Positions 1 to 8,549 are shown, counted from the stretch's first letter. The stretch: 64,000 nt of DNA from Phil1 sp964612925 (GCA_964612925.1 CAZTFU010000002.1:62001-126000); one strand, 5' to 3'. The notes: generated by a model from the letters alone, not told the origin. Numbers and translations: made by a program.

Positions 1-437
1 TTGAACACCACGGTATATTCATCGGGACATTCTATCGAAGTAAAGCCACTTGCATGGGTTGAATACATATAGCTTTCTATTGCATTTTCATATGTCCACT
101 TTACATCGGCCGATGTTACGGCTTCTCCGTCGGAGAATACCGCATCGTTGCGCAGATGGAATGTCCATACAAGTCCGTCATCGCTGCTTTCCCACGTTTC
201 CGCAAGACGAGGTACGGCCTTGAAGTCATCATCGTAAGCAATAAGCGAGTCGTAGCAAAAGTTCAAAAAGTCATAAACCATGCTCGAAGTTGTGGAGAAG
301 AAGTTGAGTGTATCATAGTCGCCCGTAATTGCAACCTTGAATATAACTTCTTCATCGGTGCCTGCATTATCACTGCACGCGGTACAAAGGCTGAACACCA
401 TGACCATGGACAGCAGTATAACTACCAGTTTTTTCAT
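1..437 (-). CDS. Peptide/solute ABC transporter substrate-binding lipoprotein, family 5 (3' part outside window)
   Basis: The N-terminal 145 residues of a solute-binding protein of the peptide/opine family (SBP_bac_5). The protein starts MKKLVVILL with a hydrophobic signal ending in CTAC, a lipobox-like site, so it should be a lipoprotein on the outer face of the membrane. The segment with LAETW and then DGLVWTFHLR is the usual family-5 signature near the N terminus, where the incoming peptide lobe begins. The ATG at 437 follows an AAGGAGGA site with good spacing. It lies 30 bp downstream of the LD-carboxypeptidase gene on the same strand, so the two are probably cotranscribed; this fits uptake and trimming of murein peptides, which is inference. 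The permease and ATPase genes would lie beyond the left edge. Family is firm, substrate is not. Confidence 0.88.
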   Translation of the reverse strand, partial: MKKLVVILLSMVMVFSLCTACSDNAGTDEEVIFKVAITGDYDTLNFFSTTSSMVYDFLNFCYDSLIAYDDDFKAVPRLAETWESSDDGLVWTFHLRNDAVFSDGEAVTSADVKWTYENAIESYMYSTHASGFTSIECPDEYTVVF

Positions 438-467
438 CAAAAGATCCTCCTTGATATTATTCTTGTT

Positions 468-1418
468 TTATGCTTCAATGCCGCTTTCAAGTACGGTAAA
501 TTCCTTCTTTACCGAATCAAGCCGAACTTTTACGCCCAGCGGCAGAGTTGCCATGTCGTTTGTGTGCCCAAGCGGTAAACCGTACATTACGGGCACACCA
601 AGCGGTTTGAGGTAGTATTCAAACACCTCTTCAATATGGACATCGGAAAGAAATCCGGGTTTATAGTCAAAAGGAACGCAATTGCTGCATTCACCTATCA
701 TAATTGCGGCAACGTCATCGAAAACGCCTGCGTTTCTTAAATGACTCATGGCGTTATCGACTATCCACGGTTCCGAATCCACCTCTTCGAAAAACAGTAT
801 CTTGCCGCGGGTATCGGGCTGATAGGGGGTACCCATGCTGGCACATAGGAGGGTTAGATTGCCGCCTATAAGCTCGCCTTCCGCAACACCTTCGGTTATT
901 GTATGCAGCCACTTTTTTGGATCATGCAACGGGATAACTCCAAGCGGTTCTTCAGTGGTAAGTGCTTTGAAAAACTGCTGCTTTGTATATTCCGTAAGAT
1001 CTTCGGGATTAAAGCGTGCCATACCCGGACCATGGAATGTAACAAGCTGAGAAAACTTGTTTATCGCAAGGTGTAGCGATGTTATATCCGAAAAGCCGGT
1101 GAAAATCTTCGGGTTATTGTGTATAAGCTCGAAATCAAGGTGGCGAATTATTTGTGCGCTGCCGTAGCCGCCACGTGTACAACAGACGGCATCTATAGAC
1201 GGATCGGCAAACATGGCATTTATATCCGCCGCACGTTCAAGCTCGCTTGCGGCAACGAAGCCTTTACGAAGGTCAACATGCTGACCCATAACAACCTTAT
1301 AACCCATTTCTTCAATAAAATGCTTGGCGCGTGGGAGTTCCGACGGACAATCGGAAGGACTGGCCGGGGATACAAGGCCGATGGTAGCACCGAGTGAGAG
1401 CTTTTTGGGCTTTAACAT
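468..1418 (-). CDS. LD-carboxypeptidase (peptidase family S66)
   Basis: A 316-residue S66 serine peptidase, normal length for LdcA/MccF-type enzymes. The N-terminal part has GATIGLVSPASP, the family's opening strand. RGGYGS and TGFSDITSL follow; the Ser near residue 110 in GFSD is the expected nucleophile. The Glu of MIGE and the His of LPLGHT near the C terminus complete the Ser-Glu-His triad known for LdcA. Family members cut the L-Lys/DAP-D-Ala bond of murein tetrapeptides, or act on related peptide adducts (MccF). There is no signal peptide, so it is cytoplasmic. I chose the ATG at 1418 because a GGAAAGGAG site lies five bases upstream; an in-frame ATG 18 bp earlier lacks such a site. The neighbouring peptide-binding lipoprotein supports a murein-recycling role (inference). 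Confidence 0.9.
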   Translation of the reverse strand: MLKPKKLSLGATIGLVSPASPSDCPSELPRAKHFIEEMGYKVVMGQHVDLRKGFVAASELERAADINAMFADPSIDAVCCTRGGYGSAQIIRHLDFELIHNNPKIFTGFSDITSLHLAINKFSQLVTFHGPGMARFNPEDLTEYTKQQFFKALTTEEPLGVIPLHDPKKWLHTITEGVAEGELIGGNLTLLCASMGTPYQPDTRGKILFFEEVDSEPWIVDNAMSHLRNAGVFDDVAAIMIGECSNCVPFDYKPGFLSDVHIEEVFEYYLKPLGVPVMYGLPLGHTNDMATLPLGVKVRLDSVKKEFTVLESGIEA

Positions 1419-1445
1419 ATGCGCTCCTTTCCACATAAATACATT

Positions 1446-1490
1446 ATTAAAAGAATAAACCTCGGAGCAACTCCGAGGTCAATACTTTTT
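1446..1490 (-). terminator. Intrinsic terminator of the MerR gene
   Basis: A 9-bp perfect inverted repeat (1459-1467 and 1471-1479) with a CAA/TTG loop. Read on the minus strand it is followed by TTTATTCTTTT, a good U-rich tail just after the MerR stop codon. On the plus strand a T6 run follows at 1485-1490, so it may also stop antisense transcription. Confidence 0.75.
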
Positions 1491-1493
1491 TAG

Positions 1494-2297
1494 CTATTGT
1501 TGAATAACGGCATATACGCAATAAATGGCCTTGCGGTGACCGCCCACAAAATAGTTTGTGTTTTCATGTCCGTAAAACTTTCCCGTAAGGGCTATGCCGT
1601 TTGATGCGGCATAATCGATAATGGGCTGCAGCATATTCATGGGCTCATCATTAAAGTGAACCTCGGTAATGAGGCAATGCGGTTCCTGTTCAACTATTAT
1701 ATCGTTGCGCATGTTGGACGGTTTTAATCTTACGGACCCGCGAAATGACAAATATCTTTCCATATGCGGAGATGAGTCGTTTTGATCATACGTAAAGGAC
1801 ATTGAAATATCCATCCAGTTGCCGCGCTCAAAGTCAAAGCAGTTTTTAAGATATTCCGCTATATGCTTGCTTTGGTCATAGCAATCTCGGCGGCGATAGC
1901 ATGGCGGCATTGGGCCAAAGCTGAATGTACCTATACTGCGCATTTCTTCAACGTGCAGCTCGCTCCATGACTGTAACTCGTGCAAAGCATCGATCTTTTC
2001 GCGTATTTCGCTTATAAGCTCACTTTTGCGATGCTCTATGACCTGCTGTATATCCTCAAGCGGAAGCTCATCAACCATAATCGAACGAATATCGGGTATC
2101 GTAAGCGACATGCTGCGATAAAACAGAATATCCGTAAGCTTTAATAAATCCTCGGATGAGTATTCATAATAGTTGTTGTTTTGATTGCGCTGTGGAGTAA
2201 TAAGCCCTTCGCGGACATAATAGCGAATGGTTTCCGTGGATATATTCAGTGCCTTTGAAATTTCATTGGCCGTTAGATTCATGTCAGCATCTTCCAT
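1494..2297 (-). CDS. MerR-family transcriptional regulator
   Basis: A 267-residue one-component regulator. The N-terminal winged helix-turn-helix is clear: NEISKALNISTETIRYYVREGLI, followed by the MerR-type YYEYSSEDLLKL wing and a dimerisation helix rich in charged residues to about residue 110. The C-terminal 150 residues have alternating strands and an EVHFNDEPMNML stretch that resembles a GyrI-like/BltR-type effector domain, though I cannot name the ligand. The start is ambiguous: ATG at 2297 has no clear ribosome binding site, and a second ATG at 2282 (MNLTANEI) would match the usual MerR start. It is followed by its own terminator and so is probably monocistronic. Target genes cannot be told; the LD-carboxypeptidase next door is a candidate. 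Confidence 0.85.
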   Translation of the reverse strand: MEDADMNLTANEISKALNISTETIRYYVREGLITPQRNQNNNYYEYSSEDLLKLTDILFYRSMSLTIPDIRSIMVDELPLEDIQQVIEHRKSELISEIREKIDALHELQSWSELHVEEMRSIGTFSFGPMPPCYRRRDCYDQSKHIAEYLKNCFDFERGNWMDISMSFTYDQNDSSPHMERYLSFRGSVRLKPSNMRNDIIVEQEPHCLITEVHFNDEPMNMLQPIIDYAASNGIALTGKFYGHENTNYFVGGHRKAIYCVYAVIQQ

Positions 2298-2321
2298 CGC
2301 GCTAAGCGCAGGATTTATCTT

Positions 2322-2350
2322 ATTTTATCGCTTCATAGCGGGGAAGTCAA
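2322..2350 (-). promoter_or_regulatory. Sigma-A-type promoter of the MerR gene
   Basis: Read on the minus strand: TTGACT (2350-2345), 17 bp, TAAAAT (2327-2322), giving a start near 2315 and a short leader. The spacer contains a small CTTC/GAAG inverted repeat (2331-2334 and 2343-2346). MerR regulators bind between -35 and -10, so autoregulation is possible, but the spacer is 17 bp and not the stretched 19 bp usual for MerR-activated promoters. Confidence 0.6.
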
Positions 2351-2377
2351 TGCGGGCAAATGACACGACAGAGAAAG

Positions 2378-2422
2378 TATATAAAACCGCAGCAATAGGG
2401 GAGTATACCATTTTGCTGCGGT
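2378..2422 (-). terminator. Intrinsic terminator of the DUF1653 gene
   Basis: A 10-bp perfect inverted repeat (2386-2395 and 2413-2422) with a 17-base loop. On the minus strand it is followed by TTTATATA. It begins about 10 bp after the stop codon of the DUF1653 gene. Confidence 0.65.
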
Positions 2423-2432
2423 CAAAAACATT

Positions 2433-2675
2433 TTAAGTGTTTAATTCTATATTCTGTAGCTCAAACCTGTACTTCTGCTTACACTCGGGATATTTTTCGT
2501 GATCCACCTCACTTAAAAACATGTCAAGCGGTCGAATCCAAAGCGAACCGTCACCGTATAGCTTCCTATATATAACATATTGCTCTCCCGTTTCACTGTG
2601 GAGTGCAATATCTTCAGTAAGATAATAATTGCCTTTGAAATGGCGGTATACTCTTTTAAGCTTTATTTCGCGCAT
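2433..2675 (-). CDS. DUF1653 domain protein
   Basis: An 80-residue protein that is essentially one DUF1653 domain: [18 protein letters not shown], then the conserved [26 protein letters not shown]. The family is widespread in bacteria, usually as small single-domain proteins, and has no firm biochemical role. The start ATG at 2675 is preceded by AAAGGA with six bases between; an upstream in-frame extension would run through the terminator of the preceding gene and is not credible. It stands between two minus-strand terminators, so it is likely transcribed mainly by read-through from the ACP gene or from a weak promoter I do not see. Confidence 0.85.
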   Translation of the reverse strand: MREIKLKRVYRHFKGNYYLTEDIALHSETGEQYVIYRKLYGDGSLWIRPLDMFLSEVDHEKYPECKQKYRFELQNIELNT

Positions 2676-2690
2676 TACGTATCCTTTCAT

Positions 2691-2717
2691 AATAAAACCG
2701 AGAGTAACAACTCTCGG
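2691..2717 (-). terminator. Intrinsic terminator of the acyl carrier protein gene
   Basis: A 7-bp perfect stem (2698-2704 and 2711-2717) with a six-base loop, followed on the minus strand by TTTTATT. It sits 26 bp after the ACP stop codon. Confidence 0.7.
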
Positions 2718-2743
2718 CTTGGTTTGCGGCGTAAAAGACAGCG

Positions 2744-2953
2744 TCACGCCGTGAGCGCATCAACGCGGCAAATAAGATCGTTGAGCGTATGTATACTTTC
2801 TTCATCCTCAACTATCAAATCGAGCTGATCCTCGACCTCAAGTATAATTTCGGTAAGATCGAGTGAATCTATACACCTGTCGCACTCACCTTCCATGGAA
2901 GATTGGCCGGTTACGGCGCAAGCTATCTCCACGATCCTTTCCAGATTTGACAT
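2744..2953 (-). CDS. Acyl carrier protein-like protein
   Basis: A 69-residue acidic helical protein of acyl-carrier-protein type, slightly shorter than the usual 75-80. The phosphopantetheine attachment motif is visible as [16 protein letters not shown], with Ser30 as the predicted modified residue, followed by the acidic recognition helix. The ATG at 2953 follows GGAGG with a seven-base gap; longer in-frame starts run through a non-coding upstream region. No fatty-acid, polyketide or peptide synthetase gene lies nearby, so this is an orphan carrier. It could serve general fatty-acid synthesis or a dedicated pathway elsewhere. Two cysteines flank the motif, which is unusual for housekeeping ACPs. 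It diverges from the metallo-beta-lactamase gene across about 175 bp. Confidence 0.8.
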   Translation of the reverse strand: MSNLERIVEIACAVTGQSSMEGECDRCIDSLDLTEIILEVEDQLDLIVEDEESIHTLNDLICRVDALTA

Positions 2954-3066
2954 AAAATGACCTCCGAATAATTGCTTATAAATAATATGAAGTATTATGC
3001 GTAAAAAACACGCAAATGCGATTCTACCGCAATTGAAGCATATTGTCAATACGGCTAACATATCGC

Positions 3067-3095
3067 TTCCATATATTGTGCTTTTGCGGTATAAT
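3067..3095 (+). promoter_or_regulatory. Possible promoter of the metallo-beta-lactamase gene
   Basis: A perfect TATAAT at 3090-3095 lies 33 bp before the start codon. The -35 region is poor, so this rests mainly on the -10 box and the position. Confidence 0.35.
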
Positions 3096-3128
3096 GCACA
3101 ATATAAGCTGTGGGTAAAGGAGCAAAGC

Positions 3129-4106
3129 ATGAGCAACAAAAGTAAAACAAAAATGGATGCCAAAACAAAGAAAAAGCTGATGTATATAGTAATCGCGGCG
3201 GTTTTGGCCTTAATAGCCATATTCAAACCCGAATGGCTTGATTACTTCATTGATAATACTGATGAAGCGGGAAATATGGGCACCGTTGACGCAACGCTTT
3301 CGCCTGATGTTTCTTCAAACGACGGTAATGATGACAGCGGATTGTATGTTGCTTTTATAAATGTGGGGCAGGGGGACAGTATTTTTATGCGCTCCACAAG
3401 CGGGAAAACATTGCTTATTGATGCGGGCACGCCGGATGCTTTTGAAAGCATAAAAAACGTGCTTGACGAAAACGGTGTTACAAAGCTTGATGCCGTGGTA
3501 ATGACGCACCCGCACAGCGACCATATGGGCAGTATGAAAAAGGTCGTGGAGAATTATGACATAGGCGTATTCTATATGCCCGATGCCGTGAACACAACAA
3601 GCTCGTTTGAAAAGCTCATAACCGCACTTGAAACAAACAAAGTAAAAACCAAAACGATATGGGGTGGGCCAAGCGCAACCTTAAGCTGGGATGACGATGT
3701 TGAAATAAGGGTTCTTTCACCGCTGAAGGGCAATGATTATGACCTTAACAACGTGAGCATTGTTTTACATGTTGCATACAAAAACACATCGCTCCTTCTG
3801 ACGGGAGATGCGGAAAAATACGCGGAAAAGCTTATACTTGAGGATGAAGCGGATTTATTGAAGGCTGATGTGCTCAAAGCGGGTCACCACGGTTCCTCAA
3901 CTTCAAGCAGTCAGGCATTTCTTGATGCAGTCGATCCCGAAGTGGTCATACTTTCGCTCGGTAAAGACAATGACTACGGTCACCCCCATAAGGAAACCAT
4001 GGAACGACTGAATAAACTCGGCGTAAAAATATACCGTACCGACGAGGTCGGCACGGTAGAAATGCTGTTTACGGAAAACGAAGTGCGCTTACTCAGCGGG
4101 AAATAG
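3129..4106 (+). CDS. Membrane-anchored ComEC-like metallo-beta-lactamase-fold hydrolase
   Basis: A 325-residue protein with a lysine-rich start, one hydrophobic segment (about residues 17-36, KLMYIVIAAVLALIAIF) and then an external metallo-beta-lactamase domain. Metal ligands are visible in THPHSDHMGS (HxHxDH), LLTGDAE and AGHHGSSTSSS, a pattern shared with the C-terminal domain of ComEC/Rec2 and with stand-alone proteins next to competence or secretion systems. NVGQGDSIF near residue 75 is the typical first strand of this subfamily. The ATG at 3129 follows AAAGGAG. In ComEC the domain is thought to degrade the non-transforming DNA strand, but stand-alone homologues have no agreed substrate. 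Its last 18 bp overlap the end of the convergent GH2 gene. Confidence 0.87.
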   Translation: MSNKSKTKMDAKTKKKLMYIVIAAVLALIAIFKPEWLDYFIDNTDEAGNMGTVDATLSPDVSSNDGNDDSGLYVAFINVGQGDSIFMRSTSGKTLLIDAGTPDAFESIKNVLDENGVTKLDAVVMTHPHSDHMGSMKKVVENYDIGVFYMPDAVNTTSSFEKLITALETNKVKTKTIWGGPSATLSWDDDVEIRVLSPLKGNDYDLNNVSIVLHVAYKNTSLLLTGDAEKYAEKLILEDEADLLKADVLKAGHHGSSTSSSQAFLDAVDPEVVILSLGKDNDYGHPHKETMERLNKLGVKIYRTDEVGTVEMLFTENEVRLLSGK

Positions 4107-5816
4107 TTCCGCAAAAAGCTCACGTATTTGTTGAGCAGGCAGCTTTTCAACGGCCCTGTCATATGTGACGAGACCATTAAGCTCATCCTCGACATCACTT
4201 AATTGAGTATATATTGCTGCGGATAGCCCTTGCCGATAGGCGGGGGCTATATCTTCGCGGTAAAGCTCACAGAACTCCTTCAAATATTCTTCATCATTCT
4301 TCATGCGGCGATAGCCGTAATCCTTTCTGTTGAAGCAATGTCCGTTTATTCTGCGATTATAGCCGCCAAACTCACTTAATACAAGCACTCGCCCAAGCTT
4401 ATCGGGCTTGAACTTGTAATCTCTAAAATAGATGTGCAAGCTTTCAACATCACCGGCACCTTGGTCATGCCAACCGCTTGCATGGTCGATGGTGCGCGTA
4501 TCGTCAATGGAACGAACAAGCTCACTGACCTTTACAGAATCAAATTGACCCCAGCCTTCATTAAACGGTACCCACATTGCTATGCATGGGCAATTATAAA
4601 GCTGATGTATCATCTCTTTAAGCTCCGCATAGTATTGTTCGCGCCCCTCGGCATCCTCACGAGCAAAGCTTACATAATTCTTTTCGGTATCGCTCATGCT
4701 GCCAATGCCGACCAACGGTGCGATTATGACTGATGTTTTGTATTTGCCACCGCCAGATGGCATATCCTGCCAAACAAGCATACCAAGCCTGTCACAATGA
4801 TAGTAGAAACGCAGGGGTTCTATTTTTATATGTTTTCTCAGCGTATTGTAACCGAAGGCTTTCATGGTGAGAATATCATTTATATATGCTTCATCACTCG
4901 CTGCGGTATACAAACCATCTGACCAGTAGCCCTGATCGAGCACTCCGTTATGGAAATAGGGCTTATTGTTCAGCATAAGGCGGGGGAGCCCGTTCTCGTC
5001 TTTACCAACCGAGAATTTGCGCATGGCAAAATAGCTTTTTACGCAATCCTCACCCATGCGTATATCAAGATCGTAAAGATAAGGAGATTCGGGTGTCCAT
5101 TCACGGAAACCTGCCATGCTCATATGTATCGGCTGATTGGCCATACCATGAGCCACAACATCACCGACCCGTACAATACACTCTTTAGAAGAATCGGGAT
5201 AATTGCTGAATGCGGTTACCTCAATTGCACTTTGGTCAAACAACGGGGTTATTTTCAATGCCTCAATATAATCGTCACACACGCTTTCAAGCCAAACGGT
5301 CTGCCATATGCCGCTTTGCGGAGTGTACCAGATCCCGCCTCGCTTTATCTTCTGCTTGCCGCGAGAATGATACGAGGTATCCGTATAATCCCGTACCTTT
5401 ACGGTAAGTACGTTTTCCTTCTTTATATAATCGGTAATGTCAAATGTAAATGAGGTGTATCCTCCGATATGGGAACCCACATCAACTCCGTTAACGTATA
5501 CGGTCGCTATCTGGTCAACGGCACCGAAATGGAGCAATACGCGCCCACGATTAAAGTCAGCAGGAATATCGAAACTGCGCGAATACCAAAGCAACTCATC
5601 CGGCTGAACCATTCTCTTTACGCCCGAAAGCTCACATTCGGGAGAAAACGGAACAATGATTTCGCCATCCATGGCCTCGGGCACGGCATTCGCGGCGGTT
5701 ATTGCGTATTGCCACGCTCCGTTAAGGTTTATATAGCTGTTGCGCACAAGCTGAGGACGCGGGTATTCCTGCAAAACCGAATCCTTATCAAGCTTTTTAC
5801 CCCATTTTGTTAACAT
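4089..5816 (-). CDS. Glycoside hydrolase family 2 protein (beta-galactosidase/glucuronidase-like)
   Basis: A 575-residue retaining beta-glycosidase. Order: jelly-roll sugar-binding domain (residues about 15-180, with GGYTSFTFDIT and GIWYTPQSGIWQTVWLE), an immunoglobulin-like domain, then a TIM barrel from about residue 270. WVPFNEGWGQF carries the acid/base Glu in the NE motif of clan GH-A, and VLSEFGG carries the expected nucleophile. MLVWQDMPSG is another GH2 barrel landmark. No signal peptide, so it acts on imported sugars. It is compact compared with LacZ (about 1,000 residues) and closer in size to beta-glucuronidases; the exact sugar cannot be read. A GGAGG site precedes the ATG. It follows the dehydrogenase gene by 27 bp, probably in one operon. 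Confidence 0.88.
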   Translation of the reverse strand: MLTKWGKKLDKDSVLQEYPRPQLVRNSYINLNGAWQYAITAANAVPEAMDGEIIVPFSPECELSGVKRMVQPDELLWYSRSFDIPADFNRGRVLLHFGAVDQIATVYVNGVDVGSHIGGYTSFTFDITDYIKKENVLTVKVRDYTDTSYHSRGKQKIKRGGIWYTPQSGIWQTVWLESVCDDYIEALKITPLFDQSAIEVTAFSNYPDSSKECIVRVGDVVAHGMANQPIHMSMAGFREWTPESPYLYDLDIRMGEDCVKSYFAMRKFSVGKDENGLPRLMLNNKPYFHNGVLDQGYWSDGLYTAASDEAYINDILTMKAFGYNTLRKHIKIEPLRFYYHCDRLGMLVWQDMPSGGGKYKTSVIIAPLVGIGSMSDTEKNYVSFAREDAEGREQYYAELKEMIHQLYNCPCIAMWVPFNEGWGQFDSVKVSELVRSIDDTRTIDHASGWHDQGAGDVESLHIYFRDYKFKPDKLGRVLVLSEFGGYNRRINGHCFNRKDYGYRRMKNDEEYLKEFCELYREDIAPAYRQGLSAAIYTQLSDVEDELNGLVTYDRAVEKLPAQQIRELFAELFPAE

Positions 5817-5843
5817 ATAACATTCCTCCGTAAATCAAGTTTA

Positions 5844-6575
5844 TCAATATGGAAAGCCCCCGCTTACTTCAAGCACTTGCCCCGTTATAAAAGAAGCATC
5901 GTCTGAAGCAAGAAAGAGCATTGCCTTTGCAACATCGTCAGGCCGACCGAGTCTGCCAAGCGGGGTTTGATTCATCAGCTGACGCTTATCTGCTTCATCG
6001 AAAACGGACATCATATCCGTTTCGATAACCCCGGGCGCAATACAGTTCACTCTGACGCCGCTTGGCCCAAGTTCTCGACTGAGTGCCTTGGTAAGCCCTA
6101 TCACGCCCGCCTTTGCGGCCGAGTATGCAACCTCACAGGAGCCGCCGTATATGCCCCAAACCGAGGAAACGGTAATTATGCTACCCATTCTTTGCCTGAT
6201 AAGGGGCAAAGATGAATGAATCATGTTGTATACGCCCGTAAGGTCGGTATTCATTACATTTTGCCAATCATTAAAGCTTGTATCCTCAAGGAGAGAATAG
6301 CAGGCGATGCCCGCATTCGCTATTACAACATCTATTCCGCCAAGTGTTGATTCAATGTTTTTGGCCAAGGCTTCGGCAACTTGCGGATCGGATATGTCAC
6401 CCTTTACGGGCATTGCCATTGCGCCGATGTCGCTAAGCTCACTCATCAGTTTTTTTATGGCAATATCATTACTGCAATAACCTGCGGCTATTTTATAACC
6501 GGCCTTGGCAAATGCCAATGCGGCACTTCGGCCTATTCCGCGTGATGCGCCGCTTATCCATACGGTCTTTGCCAT
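5844..6575 (-). CDS. Short-chain dehydrogenase/reductase, FabG-like
   Basis: A 243-residue classical SDR. The nucleotide site is SGASRGIGRSAALAF (TGxxxGxG type) near the N terminus, NAG follows near residue 90, the catalytic Ser lies in ITVSSVWG, and the YxxxK pair is in YSAAKAG. The C-terminal ITGQVLEVSGGF is typical of FabG-like 3-oxoacyl-ACP reductases. FabG similarity is strong, but many sugar and steroid dehydrogenases look alike, and the GH2 gene directly downstream makes a sugar or glycoside substrate equally likely. A CGGAGGG site lies seven bases before the ATG. It is probably the first gene of a two-gene operon reading leftward. Confidence 0.88.
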   Translation of the reverse strand: MAKTVWISGASRGIGRSAALAFAKAGYKIAAGYCSNDIAIKKLMSELSDIGAMAMPVKGDISDPQVAEALAKNIESTLGGIDVVIANAGIACYSLLEDTSFNDWQNVMNTDLTGVYNMIHSSLPLIRQRMGSIITVSSVWGIYGGSCEVAYSAAKAGVIGLTKALSRELGPSGVRVNCIAPGVIETDMMSVFDEADKRQLMNQTPLGRLGRPDDVAKAMLFLASDDASFITGQVLEVSGGFPY

Positions 6576-6686
6576 GTTTGCCCTCCGATTTCATGCCGAA
6601 TTATTATTCTAAACGATATCATAAAATAGGTTTTATTTCCACATGTTTTTACCGAAAACCACAAATTTAAGTAACTAATTAAACTG

Positions 6687-6715
6687 TTTTATATTTTTTG
6701 TAAATGAGTTATAAT
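6687..6715 (+). promoter_or_regulatory. Probable promoter of the ABC exporter operon
   Basis: Perfect TATAAT at 6710-6715 and a T-rich -35 region (TTTTAT, 6687-6692) at 17 bp, in an A/T-rich intergenic stretch 35 bp before the first gene. Confidence 0.5.
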
Positions 6716-6749
6716 AGGTGCTGTTAGTAAAAAAGAAAAGGAGCGAATA

Positions 6750-8549
6750 ATGTCACATAAGAAAGAGCGCAAAGCGGGCATAATGGATATTCTACGCAGC
6801 CCATACGCGCATCGGTTTTTCCGCAAGTACAAGTGGAGCTATCTTATCGGTATGGCAATACTGGTGATTATAGACGCCGCACAAACGGAAGTACCCGGCA
6901 TAGTCGGCGGAGTTATAGACGGGATAAGGGATGCAAGCATAGAAGAAACAGACTTTGTTTCCGCAATAATTAAAATGGCTCTTATAGGCATTGCTGTTTT
7001 TGTCGGAAGAATAGGGTGGAGATATTGCATCTTCGGCGCATCGCGCAAAATAGAACGCGATATGCGCAACGATCTTTTCAGCCACCTGAACACCCTGCCG
7101 GTATCATTTTTCCACGAGCATAAGGCCGGTGAAATAATGGCATACATGACCAACGACATAGAGGCCGTTCGCATGACGTTTGCCGTTACGATTATGATGG
7201 GTCTTGATATGATTACGATAGGCATAACCACGCTTATTAAAATGATAACCCAGATAGATCTGCGTTTGAGCCTTATAACCGTTATACCGCTTAGCATGGT
7301 TGCATTTGTAAGTATGTTTGTCGGGCGCGAAATGCATAAGCGCTTTACAAAGCGTCAGGAGGTATTTGCCAAGGTTTCGGACTTCGTGCAGGAAAAGCTG
7401 AACGGCATAAAGGTAGTAAAGGCATTTGTGCAGGAAGAAAAGGAATATGCCGCATTTGAAGCGGTAAACAGCGAATCCCGCACGGCAAACATAAGGGACG
7501 CTAGAATACAGGCGTTCATGTTCCCGTTCATGCATATGATAGCCGGCTGTTCAATGGCCATAGCCATAGCGTACGGCGGTTATATTGCAATACTCGGGCG
7601 CATATCTGTTGGCGATTTTTCCGCGTTTGTACAGTACCTCAATATGCTTGTTTGGCCGATAGCTTCCATAGGAAGGATAATAAACGTGGTAACGCGCGGC
7701 TCCGCTTCTCTAAAACGAGTTGAAGCTGTACTGCATACGGAATCCGACATAAAGGATGCTCTGCCTGAGGTTACAAGTTCGGAACCGATACGCGGAGAGA
7801 TAGAAGCGCGAGAGCTTACTTTCCGTTATGACGGTACCGATAAGGATGTGCTGAAGGATATTTCATTCCACATTCAGCCGGGTCAGACACTTGGCATTGT
7901 CGGCCGCACGGGCGCTGGAAAAACAACGCTTGTCAATCTGTTCCAAAGGATTTACGATCCCGATGACGATATGCTTTATATCGGCGGCAGGGAAATACAT
8001 ACGATACCGCTTGAAACTCTTCGTGCGTCAATGGGCTATGTCATGCAGGATAATTTCCTGTTCTCCGATACGGTACGCAATAATATTACCTTCGGTGACC
8101 ATTCAAAAACATTTGAGGAAGTTCAGCATGCGGCCGAAATGGCCTGCGTACACGACAATATAGTGGATTTCCCCGATGGGTATGAAACAGTGGTAGGCGA
8201 ACGCGGCGTATCGCTTTCGGGCGGACAAAAGCAGAGGATTTCCATTGCGCGTGCGCTTATACTAAACCCTGAAATTCTAATACTTGACGATGCACTTTCC
8301 GCCGTTGATACCGATACGGAGGAAAAGATACTCGAAAACCTCAAAGAAGAAAGACGGGGCAAGACCAACGTTATAATTGCGCACCGTATATCAACGCTGC
8401 AAAATGCGGATAAGATAATCGTAATAGACGGTGCAAACATAATAGAAGAAGGTAACCACGATCAGCTTGTTGCCATGGGCGGAATGTATGCGGAGCTTTA
8501 CCATAAGCAGCTTCTTGAAAAGATGAAGAAGGAGGAGTATAAGCTATGA
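6750..8549 (+). CDS. Heterodimeric ABC exporter, subunit 1 (degenerate catalytic site)
   Basis: A 599-residue half-transporter: six transmembrane segments (residues about 30-320) and a C-terminal ATPase domain. Walker A is GRTGAGKTT (about residue 387), the signature is LSGGQKQR, and Walker B is LILDDALSAVD. The residue after the Walker B Asp513 is Asp514 where a hydrolysing NBD has Glu. This substitution is characteristic of the non-hydrolysing site of heterodimeric exporters such as BmrCD, LmrCD and TM287/288. The stop codon overlaps the start of subunit 2 by 4 bp, so the two are translationally coupled and should form one exporter. AAAAGGAG precedes the ATG. Substrate unknown; drugs, lipids or peptides are all possible for this family. 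Confidence 0.93.
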   Translation: MSHKKERKAGIMDILRSPYAHRFFRKYKWSYLIGMAILVIIDAAQTEVPGIVGGVIDGIRDASIEETDFVSAIIKMALIGIAVFVGRIGWRYCIFGASRKIERDMRNDLFSHLNTLPVSFFHEHKAGEIMAYMTNDIEAVRMTFAVTIMMGLDMITIGITTLIKMITQIDLRLSLITVIPLSMVAFVSMFVGREMHKRFTKRQEVFAKVSDFVQEKLNGIKVVKAFVQEEKEYAAFEAVNSESRTANIRDARIQAFMFPFMHMIAGCSMAIAIAYGGYIAILGRISVGDFSAFVQYLNMLVWPIASIGRIINVVTRGSASLKRVEAVLHTESDIKDALPEVTSSEPIRGEIEARELTFRYDGTDKDVLKDISFHIQPGQTLGIVGRTGAGKTTLVNLFQRIYDPDDDMLYIGGREIHTIPLETLRASMGYVMQDNFLFSDTVRNNITFGDHSKTFEEVQHAAEMACVHDNIVDFPDGYETVVGERGVSLSGGQKQRISIARALILNPEILILDDALSAVDTDTEEKILENLKEERRGKTNVIIAHRISTLQNADKIIVIDGANIIEEGNHDQLVAMGGMYAELYHKQLLEKMKKEEYKL

